A DNA stretch of 64,000 nt from Luteimonas panaciterrae (GCF_020511115.1 NZ_JAJAVH010000004.1:544049-608048), one strand, 5' to 3'; shown: positions 24,729 through 34,571, counted from the stretch's first letter. Program-made: numbers and translations. Notes: generated by a model not told the origin, from the sequence alone.

Positions 24729-25874
24729 ATGGTGCGCAGCCTCTTCTCTCAATCCATCGCAACGATTAGTTTCCCCGCACGACGCTTCCTGCTGGCCGCA
24801 GTGCTGGCTTTCGCGGCGATCGTCTCCACGCCCTCGTGGGCACTCGATTGCGGCGGCAACAACGGCTTCGTCTGCACCGGCACCGCATCGCAGTACGCGG
24901 GTGGCTTCAACCCCGGCGTCGGTAACGGCGGCTTCGGCGGCGGCAGTTGCACGGCCACGCGCACCCCGGTGGTCTTCATCCCTGGCAATGGTGACAGCGC
25001 GATCAGTTTCGACATGCCGCCAGGCGCCGTATCCGGCTACACCACGCCGTCGCTTTCCGTGTACGACGAACTGAAATCACGCGGCTACAACGACTGCGAA
25101 TTGTTCGGCATCACCTATCTCGATGCCGACGAACGATCGACGCCGCAGTACAACTACCACGAGCCGGCCAAGTACCAGATCCTCAAGACCTTCATCGACA
25201 AGGTGAAGGCCTACACCGGACGTAGCCAGGTCGATATCGTCGCCCACTCGATGGGCGCGAGCATGGCGCTGGCGATGATGCGTTATCACGGCAATCAGGC
25301 CAGCGTGCGTCGTTTCATCAACATCGGCGGCGGGCTGCGCGGCCTCAACACCTGCTACGCCTCCGGCTACCAGTCGCCCTACGCGCCGACCTGCAACGCC
25401 GAGGCCTATGTCTGGCCGTACGACTTCTACACCTTCGGCTTCTATCCCAGCACCGGCGTGCCCTACTACGGCTACAACCGCTGGACCGGAAGCGGCAGCG
25501 ACAGCCTGCGCGCGTTGCCGTCGATGTTCTCCTCGGTGAATTTCTACAGCGTCACCGCAGGCCTGTACGACCAGGTCCATTGCTTCACCACCAGCTACGC
25601 GGCCGGCTGCAGCAGCGGCGCCCTGTTCAACGCCGCGAGCAACGTCAAGGCACAGGTCGATGTCGGCTTCGGCAGCAGCGCGTACGCCTACGACTGGGAT
25701 TGGGCCGACGGCATGCCTTACAACGCCGGAGGCGGCGACACCAGCAGCGGTGTCGGCCACTTCCGTTCCAAGAACAATACCGGGCGCATCATCTACAACA
25801 TGCTGTCCACGACCTGCACCACCGGTTGCGCCAACGGCTATGTCGGAGTGAACGGCCCGGCAATCAATCGCTAG
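24729..25874 (+). CDS. Extracellular PhaZ7-like polyhydroxyalkanoate depolymerase
   Basis: This is a 381-residue secreted alpha/beta hydrolase with a signal peptide of 38 residues cleaved after SWA. The mature sequence matches my recollection of Paucimonas lemoignei PhaZ7, which depolymerises native, amorphous poly(3-hydroxybutyrate), nearly end to end. Shared blocks include GGFGGGSCTAT, ISFDMPPG, TFIDKVKAYTG, VDIVAHSMG, DWADGMPYNAGGGDT and GVGHFR. The triad is Ser174, Asp281 and His344, equal to mature 136, 243 and 306. The residue equivalent to the oxyanion-pocket His47 is Pro85 (mature 47). Cysteines are numerous, as expected of an exported protein. The ATG follows a GGAG site. It is a single gene. 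Confidence 0.85.
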   Translation: MVRSLFSQSIATISFPARRFLLAAVLAFAAIVSTPSWALDCGGNNGFVCTGTASQYAGGFNPGVGNGGFGGGSCTATRTPVVFIPGNGDSAISFDMPPGAVSGYTTPSLSVYDELKSRGYNDCELFGITYLDADERSTPQYNYHEPAKYQILKTFIDKVKAYTGRSQVDIVAHSMGASMALAMMRYHGNQASVRRFINIGGGLRGLNTCYASGYQSPYAPTCNAEAYVWPYDFYTFGFYPSTGVPYYGYNRWTGSGSDSLRALPSMFSSVNFYSVTAGLYDQVHCFTTSYAAGCSSGALFNAASNVKAQVDVGFGSSAYAYDWDWADGMPYNAGGGDTSSGVGHFRSKNNTGRIIYNMLSTTCTTGCANGYVGVNGPAINR

Positions 25875-25910
25875 GGCCAGCAAGTTCGCGCCGGCCTACT
25901 CGATACGGAT

Positions 25911-27158
25911 CTATTTCCCTTCCGCAAACCACGCCAGGTCGATCGCTGCCGCCATCGCCTTGTAACCGGCATCGTTCGGGTGCAAATGGTCGCCACTGTC
26001 GTAGTCGGGCCGGAGATGACCGGAGCGTGCGGGGTCGCGCATCACCTTGTCGAAGTCGACCACGGCGTCGAAAGCGCCGGAATCGCGGATCCAGGCATTG
26101 ACCTCCTCGCGCTTGGCCAATGCCGCCGGCGTGGGAGGCGCCGGGAATTCCGTGCCTTTTCTGGGTAACAACGTCGCGCCAAAAATCTTGACGCCCTTCG
26201 CATGCGCGCGTGCAATCAGCGTCTTCATCCCATCGATGATCTGCTGTGCCGAGACTTTCTGTTCCGGCTGCTTCAACACATCCGAGGCGGAAATATCGTT
26301 GCCGCCCTGCAACAGCAGCACCCAGCGCACTCCCGGCTTGTTCAAGGCATCGCGATCGAAACGCGAAAGAGAGCTTGGGCCGCGATACGGCACCGCCCCA
26401 TCGTTGACGATGCGATTGCCGGCGATGCCCGAATTGATCACGGCGATATTCGCCAGCGCCGGATCAGCTTGCAATCGCTCGGCCAACGCATCGGGCCAGC
26501 GCGCATTCCGGTTCTCGGTGGAACCTACGCCGTCGGTGATGGAATCGCCAACGATCACGATCGCGCGCGAGGCGGGAGCCGCCGCAACTTCAACGTCCGT
26601 CAGGAAATAGCGTCTATCTTCCGGCTCGCCCGCGGGGAATTCCTCTTCCGTGGTGGCATCACCGTTCGCGAAGAACGCGTCCTGGCTGGCGGCACCATGC
26701 ACGGTCGGTTGCTTCACGCCCTCGGGTAAATACAGACTCACCGCGAGCTGTTCGAGCGCGGCGACAGGCAACGCCACCGGATCACTGAGCACGCTATCGC
26801 CTTTGGCGATGGTCACGGTCATTTTGCCGCCAAACGTCGCCGCGCGATCGGTAGTGGTCTCGATGGCCGACTTGCCCGCGGACTTGGCCACATGTACCGG
26901 CCCGATCGTCACTGGCGTCGTCCCATACAGGTTGGAGAGACGGATACGCACGGCGGACCCGGCGATACTGGTGCGAATCACTTGCCGCACCGTCTGCGCC
27001 TTCAACTCGTCGCCTGCCGATACGGGTGCCGCACCCCAGGCGGCCACCCAATGCGCTTCGTCGGTGGGAGCCTGCATCTCGGCCTGGACTGACATCGCCA
27101 GGCTCATCACGCACAACAAGCAGCCGGCCAAAGCACGTCTGAGCGTTGAATTCCGCAT
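25911..27158 (-). CDS. Secreted SGNH/GDSL hydrolase
   Basis: The product has 415 residues with a signal peptide (1-26). An N-terminal beta-sandwich-like region (about 35-190) precedes an SGNH hydrolase fold. Block I is VGDSITDG with Ser206, block II holds a Gly in INSGIAGNR, block III is LLQGGNDI with Asn, and block V is DHLHPNDAGY with Asp and His. Enzymes of this layout are esterases, acetylxylan esterases or rhamnogalacturonan acetylesterase-like proteins. The substrate cannot be fixed. It is downstream of the Tat-exported epimerase-like gene with a 29-base gap, suggesting co-transcription. Confidence 0.87.
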   Translation of the reverse strand: MRNSTLRRALAGCLLCVMSLAMSVQAEMQAPTDEAHWVAAWGAAPVSAGDELKAQTVRQVIRTSIAGSAVRIRLSNLYGTTPVTIGPVHVAKSAGKSAIETTTDRAATFGGKMTVTIAKGDSVLSDPVALPVAALEQLAVSLYLPEGVKQPTVHGAASQDAFFANGDATTEEEFPAGEPEDRRYFLTDVEVAAAPASRAIVIVGDSITDGVGSTENRNARWPDALAERLQADPALANIAVINSGIAGNRIVNDGAVPYRGPSSLSRFDRDALNKPGVRWVLLLQGGNDISASDVLKQPEQKVSAQQIIDGMKTLIARAHAKGVKIFGATLLPRKGTEFPAPPTPAALAKREEVNAWIRDSGAFDAVVDFDKVMRDPARSGHLRPDYDSGDHLHPNDAGYKAMAAAIDLAWFAEGK

Positions 27159-27187
27159 AGATTCGATCCTTGATGCGATGAGTCAGT

Positions 27188-28330
27188 TCATGCGCCCTTG
27201 CGCGAACCCCAGGCCTTGAGCAATTCCGCTTCCTGCTCGCGCGTGATGCCTGCGCGCAGCTTGGCTTGGCGATCAGCGGGTAGACCGCGGAACCAGGCCA
27301 GGAGATCGGTCACGGTAGTGGCGAGTGGGCGGAAACTCAGCCCTGCCTGGATCGCGCGTGCATTGCTCACCTGCCCATAACCGGCGAAAGGATTGTCGCG
27401 CGCCGGCACCCAGATCGGCAGATCGACTTTCTTCTCTTCCACGAATGCCGGCGTGACATGGGTGAACGTCACCGGTCCGCCGGTGACGGCCTGACAGCCG
27501 TACAACATCGCGTCCATGCCCAGCGAATAATTCGGGCCCACGGCATTGAACGTGCCGAGGGTGCCCGCCTCCGCGAGACGGATCATCCATTCGCCGAGAT
27601 CGCGGCCGTCGATGATCTGCACCGGGTCCGCGCCGTCGCCGGGCACCAGCATCTCGCCGCCCTGCGCCACGCGATGCGGCCAATAGGTAAAACGATCGGT
27701 TTCGTCGCGCGGCCCGACGATGTAGCCCGGCCGCACGATGGTCACGCGCTCGCCGAACTGCTTGCGCGCCTCGGCTTCACTCAGTGCTTTCAGCGGACCG
27801 TAGAGATTCTCGATGTCGCCGCGCAGCGTTTCCTGCGTCTCGGCCATCGCATCCTTGCCCTTGTAGACAGCCAACGGCGCATCCTCGGTGATGCCGGGCT
27901 TGCTGCCGTCCGCGTAGACCGAGATCGTGGAGATGAAGAGGTAATGCCCAACGTTGCCCTTCAGCACTTTGCCGGCATCCCGCACCCACACCGGCAGGCT
28001 GGTCGGATTGTCGATGCACACGTCCCACTTGCGCCCTTCCAGTGCCTTCAGATCACCGGTGTTGCGATCGCCGTGGAGTTGCTCGACTTCACCCGGCCAT
28101 TCCGGCGAAGGCTTCTTGCCACGATTGAACAATGTGATTTTGTGGCCGCGCGCCAACGCGTAGTTCACCTGGAACGGGCCGGTGAAGCCGGTGCCGCCCA
28201 GGATCAGAATGTTCAGAGGTTTCGCGGCCTTGCCCACGGGCGCGGTCTCGGCGGCGGAAGCGAAGGACGGCAATGCGCTCGCGGCCGTGGCAAGGGCGCT
28301 GAGCTTGAGCAGTTCGCGGCGGGTGGGCAT
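27188..28330 (-). CDS. Tat-signal NAD-dependent epimerase/dehydratase-family protein
   Basis: The 380-residue product has a twin-arginine signal (MPTRRELLKLSALA, cleavage after ASA near 26). The Rossmann motif GGTGFTG lies at about 46, followed by an extended-SDR core (RPGYIVGPRDETDRFTYW). The classical Tyr-x3-Lys of extended SDRs is not obvious: ALSEAEARKQF follows YGPLK, so YGPLK may serve. Tat export implies that a folded, cofactor-loaded protein is moved to the periplasm, which is unusual for this fold but known in a few families. It precedes the SGNH hydrolase. Confidence 0.8.
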   Translation of the reverse strand: MPTRRELLKLSALATAASALPSFASAAETAPVGKAAKPLNILILGGTGFTGPFQVNYALARGHKITLFNRGKKPSPEWPGEVEQLHGDRNTGDLKALEGRKWDVCIDNPTSLPVWVRDAGKVLKGNVGHYLFISTISVYADGSKPGITEDAPLAVYKGKDAMAETQETLRGDIENLYGPLKALSEAEARKQFGERVTIVRPGYIVGPRDETDRFTYWPHRVAQGGEMLVPGDGADPVQIIDGRDLGEWMIRLAEAGTLGTFNAVGPNYSLGMDAMLYGCQAVTGGPVTFTHVTPAFVEEKKVDLPIWVPARDNPFAGYGQVSNARAIQAGLSFRPLATTVTDLLAWFRGLPADRQAKLRAGITREQEAELLKAWGSRKGA

Positions 28331-28458
28331 GTGATGTCTCCTGTCAGCGGGCGTCCCGGCAGCCGCTGCCCTGCAGCAGGTCTCCCCAGACTCACGACAC
28401 TCTTACATCTCCCGACCTCCGTGCGCGTATGGCAAAAGTCTGGGGTTGAGGCTCGAAT

Positions 28459-30018
28459 TCATTCGCGCGCGTAGTACGCCACCGCATCCGCTTCGGGAAT
28501 CGACAACGAAATCCCGCGCACCTTGCCCCAGGCGTCACGGCGGAATTCGAATACGAACAAATAGAGACCCGAATGCACGAACTGCGCCGGCCCCAATGGC
28601 ATGAGCGGCGTCGGCTTGTCCTGGCCAGGCAGCACGAGTTCCACCGCATCGCCTTTGACATTCACCTGCAGGGAATCAAAGTCAAAGTTGTCAGCCGAAG
28701 CACGGCGCAAATCCATGGGCACGGAGGTATCGAGCCGATAGCGACCAGCGTAATCGGGTGACGGCGGCAGGCGCAGCTTCACGGTGCGCATAGGCGGATG
28801 CGCGCCCAGGCCGATCGCATCGGCCAATGCGTTGCGGATCTCGAAGGACAACTGGCCGCCGTTGCTGCCGTTGGTCAGGATCACGAAGCCGTCGCCCGTT
28901 TCCGGATAGCCTTCCATGAAGGCCAGATAGCTTTCGTTGGCGCCCGCATGGAAGAAATACCGCCCCGGTCCCGCACCGCCGAGGCGCGGCCCCAAACCGA
29001 ATGGACCAGGCGACACCTCGGTCATCATCGCCATCGTCAACGGTTGCGGCAGAAAATCGGCATGGCCTTGATAACTCTTGATCAACGCACTCACAAACTT
29101 GCCCAGATCGTTCGCACTGGTCCATAAACCCGACGCTCCCGCCTCGGCGAAACTTTCCCAGCCACGCGGCAACGCATTCGGCGCGCCTTCGCCGTTGTGT
29201 GCCCTGGCGACGTTTTCGCGCGCGACCGACAGCGGGCTCTCGAACGTGCTGCGACGCATGCCCAGCGGTGCGAACACCTGCTGCTCGGCCAGTTGTCGCA
29301 ACGGCTTGCCGGCGACATCCTCGATCACCATCTGCTCCACGGTGACGCCGCCGCCCGAATAATCGTTGATCAGCCCAGGCGCGTGTTTGAACCGCACCGC
29401 CTCGCCCTTGGCCGGCTTCTGTCCATCGAGTATCTGCATCAGCGTCGGCAACGGCTCGTCAGGCTGGTAATCCGCGAAACCATGCACGCCGAGACCGGAA
29501 GTGTGCGACATCAGCTTGCGCAGGCTCACTTGCGGCTTCGACACTTCAGCCGATGCCGGCAACTTCCAGCGCTTCAGGTACTCATCGACGTTGCGATCCA
29601 GGTCCAACCGTCCTTCCGCAACGAGTCGCAGCGTCGTCGCTGCCGTCACTACCTTGCTGATCGATCCGACCGAGAACAACGTATCGCCATCGACCTTGTC
29701 CTCCTTTCCGGCTTCGCGCACACCGAAACCCGTCGCCTGCATCACTTCGCCGTTCTTCAGTATGGCGATCGCCACTCCCGGCACTTTGTAATGACGCATG
29801 CGCTCGGCCAGCGACCAGCGCGGCGGCGCTTCGCCAGGCGGAATCGCGCTGGGACGCAAGCCGTTGTCGAGTGCAGCGAGCGGATTCGGCGCGACCGGTT
29901 CCCATGCCTGCACGGAGGCGACCGCGGCAAGCGCCGCCAAGGCCAGCCATCTCAGGCGCGCTGCAGGAAAACGATTCACGACAGGATCAGGCTGCGGCTG
30001 AGCAATGCGGGCGGTCAC
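28459..30018 (-). CDS. Secreted serine hydrolase (beta-lactamase/class C fold)
   Basis: The product has 519 residues from the GTG at 30018, which follows an AGGGA site. The N-terminal hydrophobic segment (22-38, ending VQAWEP) is a signal peptide or anchor. The class-C-like domain carries Ser119-x-x-Lys122 in VGSISK, Tyr220 in NDYSGGG and a late FFHAGANESY in place of the KTG box. A C-terminal domain (about 400-519, with PDYAGRYRLDTS) resembles the lipocalin-like tail found in many such esterases or peptidases. Residues upstream of 30018 in the open frame are not credible. The likely role is esterase or D-amino-acid peptidase rather than antibiotic resistance. Confidence 0.85.
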   Translation of the reverse strand: MTARIAQPQPDPVVNRFPAARLRWLALAALAAVASVQAWEPVAPNPLAALDNGLRPSAIPPGEAPPRWSLAERMRHYKVPGVAIAILKNGEVMQATGFGVREAGKEDKVDGDTLFSVGSISKVVTAATTLRLVAEGRLDLDRNVDEYLKRWKLPASAEVSKPQVSLRKLMSHTSGLGVHGFADYQPDEPLPTLMQILDGQKPAKGEAVRFKHAPGLINDYSGGGVTVEQMVIEDVAGKPLRQLAEQQVFAPLGMRRSTFESPLSVARENVARAHNGEGAPNALPRGWESFAEAGASGLWTSANDLGKFVSALIKSYQGHADFLPQPLTMAMMTEVSPGPFGLGPRLGGAGPGRYFFHAGANESYLAFMEGYPETGDGFVILTNGSNGGQLSFEIRNALADAIGLGAHPPMRTVKLRLPPSPDYAGRYRLDTSVPMDLRRASADNFDFDSLQVNVKGDAVELVLPGQDKPTPLMPLGPAQFVHSGLYLFVFEFRRDAWGKVRGISLSIPEADAVAYYARE

Positions 30019-30110
30019 GGCAGATTCCCTTGCGACGAAGACGCGCCAGTGTGACCCGGGCCATCGCCCAGGCCATGTGCTTCCCGTAATGGATGGCGAC
30101 GAACGCGGTC

Positions 30111-31040
30111 TCAGTCGGCCTTCGCGCGCGCCAGGACGAAATCGAGAGCCGCCCGCACCGCCACCACCTGCGCCGCGTTGCATTGCTCCGGCGTCGCGCG
30201 CGGGCTGTCCGGATAGACCTCGGTGGTCGTCTTGTAGGCGGCATTGGTGATGCCAGGGCACAGCCCGAGCTGTCCGATCGCGTAGTTGATGACGCCGGGC
30301 GCGACTACGGGAGCCCTGATGATCTTGCCCTTCTCATCGGCCTGCGCGATATGCGTGACCTCGGCCACCGCGGCGATGATCGCCTGCTGGAATTCTGGCT
30401 GCGGGTTTTCGCTGTCGCCGACCAGATAGAAACCGTCCGGAACACCATCCGGCTCGAACGCCTTCCCGTCGCGCGCGGCCAGCGCGGGACGGAACTCGGA
30501 CTCGTCGGTATCGGTGGTCTCGTGCAGATCGATATGCATCAGCACGCGATCGCGCAGCGGCGCGACCAGATGCATGAGCGCGGCCGATTCCCGCGCGGGG
30601 CTTCCCTCGCGAAACGAGCGGTTCGGATCGAGGGCATCCGGGTTCCAGCGGTGGATGCGCTCGTAGGCCCACGGGCTGACGCAAGGCGCGACGATCAGGT
30701 TGATCCGTCCTTCGTACTCCGATGCGTGCAGATCGAGAAATTGCAGCGCCCCGTGCACGCCGCTGGTCTCGTAGCCGTGCACCCCGCCTGTGACCAGCGC
30801 GACAGGCAACTCATCGCGCCATGCGCGGGTTTTGACGACGATCAACGGATAGCTGTCGGGCGGATAATCCAGATGGCCGTACTCCGCCACATCGAAGCGC
30901 ACGCGCAGGCGATCGATCACGCTCAGCACGTCGGCTTCGTAACTGCGCTTGCGGGTCTGCCGCGACAGCCATTCGGCTTTCTCCATGTCGCCCCAGGGTT
31001 GTCCGGGTGTGCCGATCGGATATGGGGCCGGATTGGTCAT
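30111..31040 (-). CDS. M14-family metallocarboxypeptidase
   Basis: This 309-residue cytoplasmic protein belongs to the M14 zinc peptidase superfamily (aspartoacylase/succinylglutamate desuccinylase-like branch). The zinc ligands are in GGVHGYETSG (H-x-x-E), and the third lies in MHIDLHETTD. The segment ACVSPWAYERIHRWNPDALDPNR fits the substrate-binding Asn-Arg pair. The catalytic Glu is probably in TTTEVYPDSP. There is no signal peptide. Members can act on small amidated substrates or on murein peptides (MpaA is a relative), so a link to cell-wall peptide turnover is possible but unproven. It lies 92 bases upstream of the serine hydrolase gene. Confidence 0.85.
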   Translation of the reverse strand: MTNPAPYPIGTPGQPWGDMEKAEWLSRQTRKRSYEADVLSVIDRLRVRFDVAEYGHLDYPPDSYPLIVVKTRAWRDELPVALVTGGVHGYETSGVHGALQFLDLHASEYEGRINLIVAPCVSPWAYERIHRWNPDALDPNRSFREGSPARESAALMHLVAPLRDRVLMHIDLHETTDTDESEFRPALAARDGKAFEPDGVPDGFYLVGDSENPQPEFQQAIIAAVAEVTHIAQADEKGKIIRAPVVAPGVINYAIGQLGLCPGITNAAYKTTTEVYPDSPRATPEQCNAAQVVAVRAALDFVLARAKAD

Positions 31041-31268
31041 CGTGTTGCTCGCTCTGCGTGGCTGTCGGAAAGGTCCGACACTGTAACCGTCTGAAACAAG
31101 GCTTGAAACAGGCCAGGCTTACTTTCCGCGCGATCGTGCGACACAACTCACGCCATGATCGCCATCCGCACGCATGCGTACTGATCGACCATCACGTTCG
31201 CCGGCGTGCAATACGCATCAGGCTCCGATCATGGAGCCTGAGCGTGCCTGCATGAGGGGAACCCGGCC

Positions 31269-31529
31269 CTACTGCCCGGGCACGTCGCATGTCCAGATCG
31301 AGGACGCGGACCAGTAGTTGTTCCGGCTCACGTGGTTGTACACTTCTTCAATCGGTGTTCCTCCCTGCGCCTCGCATTTGCTGATGGCATCGGCGCGGGC
31401 ATTCTCCAGCGCGATGCCGGGGTCATAACTCTGGCCACTGCCGGAGACATACACCACCGCGGCCAAGGCCGAACCGATGGGCAATAGAAACGCTAAGACA
31501 ATGGCGATACCGTGCTTCTTCATTCTCAT
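31269..31529 (-). CDS. Small exported protein, unknown function
   Basis: This 86-residue precursor has a clear signal peptide (basic MRMKKH, hydrophobic 8-23, AAVVY cleavage). The mature part is about 62 residues with two cysteines, one in AISKCEAQGG and one in IWTCDVPG, which could form a disulfide. It shares layout with the product at 37078-37350: a Gly/Ser/Tyr-rich start, an ENARADAISKC-like helix and a C-terminal Cys strand. No family was recognised. The ATG has a GGAGG element upstream. Confidence 0.65.
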   Translation of the reverse strand: MRMKKHGIAIVLAFLLPIGSALAAVVYVSGSGQSYDPGIALENARADAISKCEAQGGTPIEEVYNHVSRNNYWSASSIWTCDVPGQ

Positions 31530-31768
31530 CCTCCCAGTGTTGGTCTAGCCGGGCGGATTCGATCACGCACCCCGAAGGCAGCAGTGAAATTTGAGTAAGA
31601 GGACCGTGAAATATGTTCCACAAACATTTCCACAAATCCTCTTGTCGATAAGTCATGCGAAAACAGTGCGCCGCATCCTGTTTTCATCTCCGCTCATGAC
31701 CGAACGAAACTACCCGAGCACGAAATCTTGCGAATACGGCTGGAGCATGGCCAGCGGAACCATTCCGC

Positions 31769-32944
31769 TCATTTCATCCCTTTGACCATCGCCTCAAGCA
31801 AAGCCTGCTCTTCGTCATCGGCGGTCAATTCCCACGTAAACACTCCGAGCAGGCCGCGTTCCTTGGCAAAACCGGCGCGGATGGCGATCGACTCGGGATC
31901 TTCATAGCTGACGAACGCGTGTTCCTTGGCATTGAACAGCCACGGCGTCTGCGCGACTGCGTGCCAATGCCGCTGCCATTGCGGATCGCTCAACAGATTA
32001 CGCTTGATGTCGCGGTAATCACCGGCTGGGAACGTCCCACTGTAAGGCTGATACAGGCCATGCTGGGCATCGGATTTCACGCGATACCCGCGACCGTAGA
32101 ACGGAACGCCCAACACCAGCTTGTTCGCGGGCACGCCATTGCGCTGGTAGTAATCGACGCCGCCCTCCACGCTGTTCCAGCGGCGCAGCTGCGGATCGAG
32201 CGGGTCTTCCGCCACTTCGCGCATGGGCGCGTTGAAGCTCGCCACGGGAGTGAACACCGTCCCCATGTCATAGGTCATCAGATTGATGAAATCGAGCAGC
32301 TTGGCAAGCTCGCCGAGCTCGAAGCTGCGCGCCGGATCATAAGGCCCCGTGGATTCCATTCGCCCCGCCGGCAGCGCGGCGGTCACCAGATATGCCTGCT
32401 TGCGTTGCCGTCCGAGCGCATCGAGCTCGCGACGGAACTCGCGCACGAGGGCTGTCATGTTGCGCCGGTCTTGCGGCCGTGCGGCGAGCTCCGGCGGCCC
32501 GCCGTAGACCGGAAACTCCCAGTCGATATCGACGCCGTCGAAACTGCCGCGATGCTTGTCGAAGAACAGCGCCAGGCAGGACGCCACCAGACGCTTGCGT
32601 GTCTTGGCGGTGAGCGCGGCATCCGAAAAACCGCCTGCGCTCCAGCCACCGATCGAGATCAGCGTCCGCAGACGCGGGTGTTCGCGCTTCAGCTTGGCCA
32701 GCGCCTCGAAATGGGCGCTCGCCTGCTCACCGACCGCGCAACGGCCATCCTCGATCCGCGCAAAGGCATAGAACAAATGCGTGACCTTGTCGGCGGGAAT
32801 CCGCTCGATCGGATAACGCGTGGCGGAGCCGGCTGGATAGTAAGCGCCGACGACCTTCGTATCGACCTGATCCTCGGCGCACGCGGAGTTGAACGCAACC
32901 GCGGCCATCACGACAACAAGAAACGCTCCAAACCCTCGTAGCAT
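31769..32944 (-). CDS. Secreted GH18 chitinase
   Basis: The 391-residue product has a signal peptide (1-22, ending ACAED). It is a single GH18 TIM barrel. Strand 3 is LRTLISIGGWSAGG (about 92-106), and the catalytic strand 4 motif DGVDIDWEFP (136-145) contains Glu143 as proton donor. YDMGTVF, VPFYGRGYRV and GLLGVFTWELTADD are also visible. It has no separate chitin-binding domain. The enzyme cleaves beta-1,4-GlcNAc polymers; chitin in fungal or arthropod walls is the usual substrate. It is a single gene. Confidence 0.93.
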   Translation of the reverse strand: MLRGFGAFLVVVMAAVAFNSACAEDQVDTKVVGAYYPAGSATRYPIERIPADKVTHLFYAFARIEDGRCAVGEQASAHFEALAKLKREHPRLRTLISIGGWSAGGFSDAALTAKTRKRLVASCLALFFDKHRGSFDGVDIDWEFPVYGGPPELAARPQDRRNMTALVREFRRELDALGRQRKQAYLVTAALPAGRMESTGPYDPARSFELGELAKLLDFINLMTYDMGTVFTPVASFNAPMREVAEDPLDPQLRRWNSVEGGVDYYQRNGVPANKLVLGVPFYGRGYRVKSDAQHGLYQPYSGTFPAGDYRDIKRNLLSDPQWQRHWHAVAQTPWLFNAKEHAFVSYEDPESIAIRAGFAKERGLLGVFTWELTADDEEQALLEAMVKGMK

Positions 32945-33177
32945 CCCGCCCCTCGCAAGTGAACGACATCAGCTTGCAAGTGTGCGGCCGATGCCCAAGA
33001 GGCCTAGCCTAGTTCAGGCGTAACAAGTCGTACAGACGACGAAAGCCAAAACCCGGGCGATGTCACTTTCCCGCGCGACATCGCGGCACCGATCCATGAC
33101 TTGCCGAGAGCGCCACCGCACGCATGCGTACTGATGAAGCACCACGCACACGTGTCAGTGGCCTGTCAGCGCAGCGG

Positions 33178-33660
33178 TCACCTGACTCGCGTGAAATAGT
33201 TCGTCCGCATGATTGGCCGGCCGTTGGTACCGAAGTAGGTGGCGGTCTCGACCATCGTCTTGCCGTCCGCGGCGACGGCGTAGATGCGGGTCGATGCCGG
33301 AATGCCTCCTCTGCCGAGCGCCATCACCAGGACATCGGGGGTAGGCATCCTCACGGCGGCGATGTCGGCCTCGGTGCTGCCCGTGATGGGGACAGCCGTA
33401 CCATCGAGTGCGGCGGTACTGACGGCATGGCTCTTCGCGCCACCGCCATCGACGATGTCGACCTGCGTCGTCCATTTCCCACCGCTCGCGTCGCCGAACG
33501 TGATCGTGACGCTCTTCGGCCGTGCCTCGGGCGGCATCGGCAGGCGCGACACATCCACGGCCCAGCTGCCAACCAAGGGAGATGCCTTGAATGAGCGTGC
33601 AAGCACCGGTGTGCACGGAATCAAGACTGCGGCCAGCAAGATGGCAAAACACCCTTTCAT
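33178..33660 (-). CDS. Small secreted protein of unknown family
   Basis: The product has 160 residues from the ATG at 33660, which follows an excellent AAGGAGG site. It has a signal peptide (1-21, PVLARSF). The mature part is beta-rich, with LVGSWAVDVSRLPMPPEA, VTITFGDASGGKWTTQVDIVDGGG and TYFGTNGRPIMRTNYF. The pattern is that of a single-sheet lipocalin-like sensor domain seen in many Lysobacterales secreted proteins. No catalytic residues were identified. It is a single gene. Confidence 0.65.
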   Translation of the reverse strand: MKGCFAILLAAVLIPCTPVLARSFKASPLVGSWAVDVSRLPMPPEARPKSVTITFGDASGGKWTTQVDIVDGGGAKSHAVSTAALDGTAVPITGSTEADIAAVRMPTPDVLVMALGRGGIPASTRIYAVAADGKTMVETATYFGTNGRPIMRTNYFTRVR

Positions 33661-33901
33661 ACGACCTCCTTGGGGATGGGCGGACAACAGCACGCAATTC
33701 GGCTTTCGTGGTTTGCGAAAGCAGTCTATCTCTATCACAAGGGGCACTGGTATAAGGCAGAACGCGCCATCGGCGTGCCTCCGGACAACATCCTGAAACC
33801 CAGCTAGGCGTCCTGGCGCGGGAGCCGTGCTGCTCTTCCGCGTGGAATATCTCAAGGCATTGTTTTCCGTACACTACACGCCCATCCCCCGCCCCTCCTC
33901 C

Positions 33902-34045
33902 ATGGCCAAGCCCAACTATTCATTCGAAAAACGCCAGCGCGAGATCGCCAAGAAGAAGAAACAGGACGAGAAAGACGCCAAGAAGCGCGCCGAGCGCGAA
34001 GCGGCGAAGGCAGCGGCCACGCCGCCGCCCGACACGATTAAATGA
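33902..34045 (+). CDS. Small Lys/Glu-rich basic protein
   Basis: This 47-residue protein starts with [20 protein letters not shown], a sequence conserved in many gammaproteobacteria. A charged, probably helical stretch and a Pro-rich end follow. The family has no defined function. Its stop overlaps the ATG of the UPF0178 gene in the sequence ATGA, so the two are translationally coupled. There is no ribosome-binding site other than a purine-poor leader, and a longer frame upstream has no family support. Confidence 0.7.
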   Translation: MAKPNYSFEKRQREIAKKKKQDEKDAKKRAEREAAKAAATPPPDTIK

Positions 34046-34536
34046 ACGACGCGGAGCCGAACCCGCAAATCTGGGTGGACGCCGACGCCTGCCCTGCGGT
34101 GATCAAGGAAATCCTGTTCCGCGCCGCCGAACGGACACAGGTCGCCGTCACCCTCGTCGCCAACCAATGGCTACGCACCCCGGGATCGCGCCATGTGCGC
34201 GCCCTGCAGGTGCAAGGCGGCTTCGATGCCGCCGACGACGCGATTGCCGAACGGGTCCGGCCCGGCGACTTGGTCGTCACCCAGGACATCCCTTTGGCCG
34301 CGCGCGTGCTCGAACGCGGGGCGGAAGCCGTCAACCCACGCGGCGAGCGCTACACCACCGACACCATTGCCGAACGTCTGTCGATGCGGAACTTCATGGA
34401 TGAGTTGCGTGGTGCCGGCGTGCAGACTGGCGGGCCGGCGGTGTTCCATGCGCGCGACCGGCAGGCCTTCGCCAATCAGCTGGATCGTTGGCTCGCGGCA
34501 CGGGCGTCAGCCCGGCCATCGGGCAAGCCAGGCTGA
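34042..34536 (+). CDS. yaiI: UPF0178 (YaiI/YqxD) family protein
   Basis: This 164-residue cytoplasmic protein is related to PIN/NYN-type nucleases. The family start [20 protein letters not shown], the middle [16 protein letters not shown] and the end [20 protein letters not shown] are all present, and Asp residues in the first two blocks form the likely metal site. The biochemical function is not established. It is coupled to the small Lys-rich protein upstream. Confidence 0.95.
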   Translation: MNDAEPNPQIWVDADACPAVIKEILFRAAERTQVAVTLVANQWLRTPGSRHVRALQVQGGFDAADDAIAERVRPGDLVVTQDIPLAARVLERGAEAVNPRGERYTTDTIAERLSMRNFMDELRGAGVQTGGPAVFHARDRQAFANQLDRWLAARASARPSGKPG

Positions 34537-34571
34537 GGACTCGAATGGGCAATTGAACCTGCCCCGTTTTG

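Noticed and set aside
28459..30018. Antibiotic-resistance beta-lactamase
   Set aside because: The SxxK and Tyr are present, but the KTG box is replaced and the lipocalin-like tail is typical of esterase or peptidase relatives, so resistance cannot be claimed.
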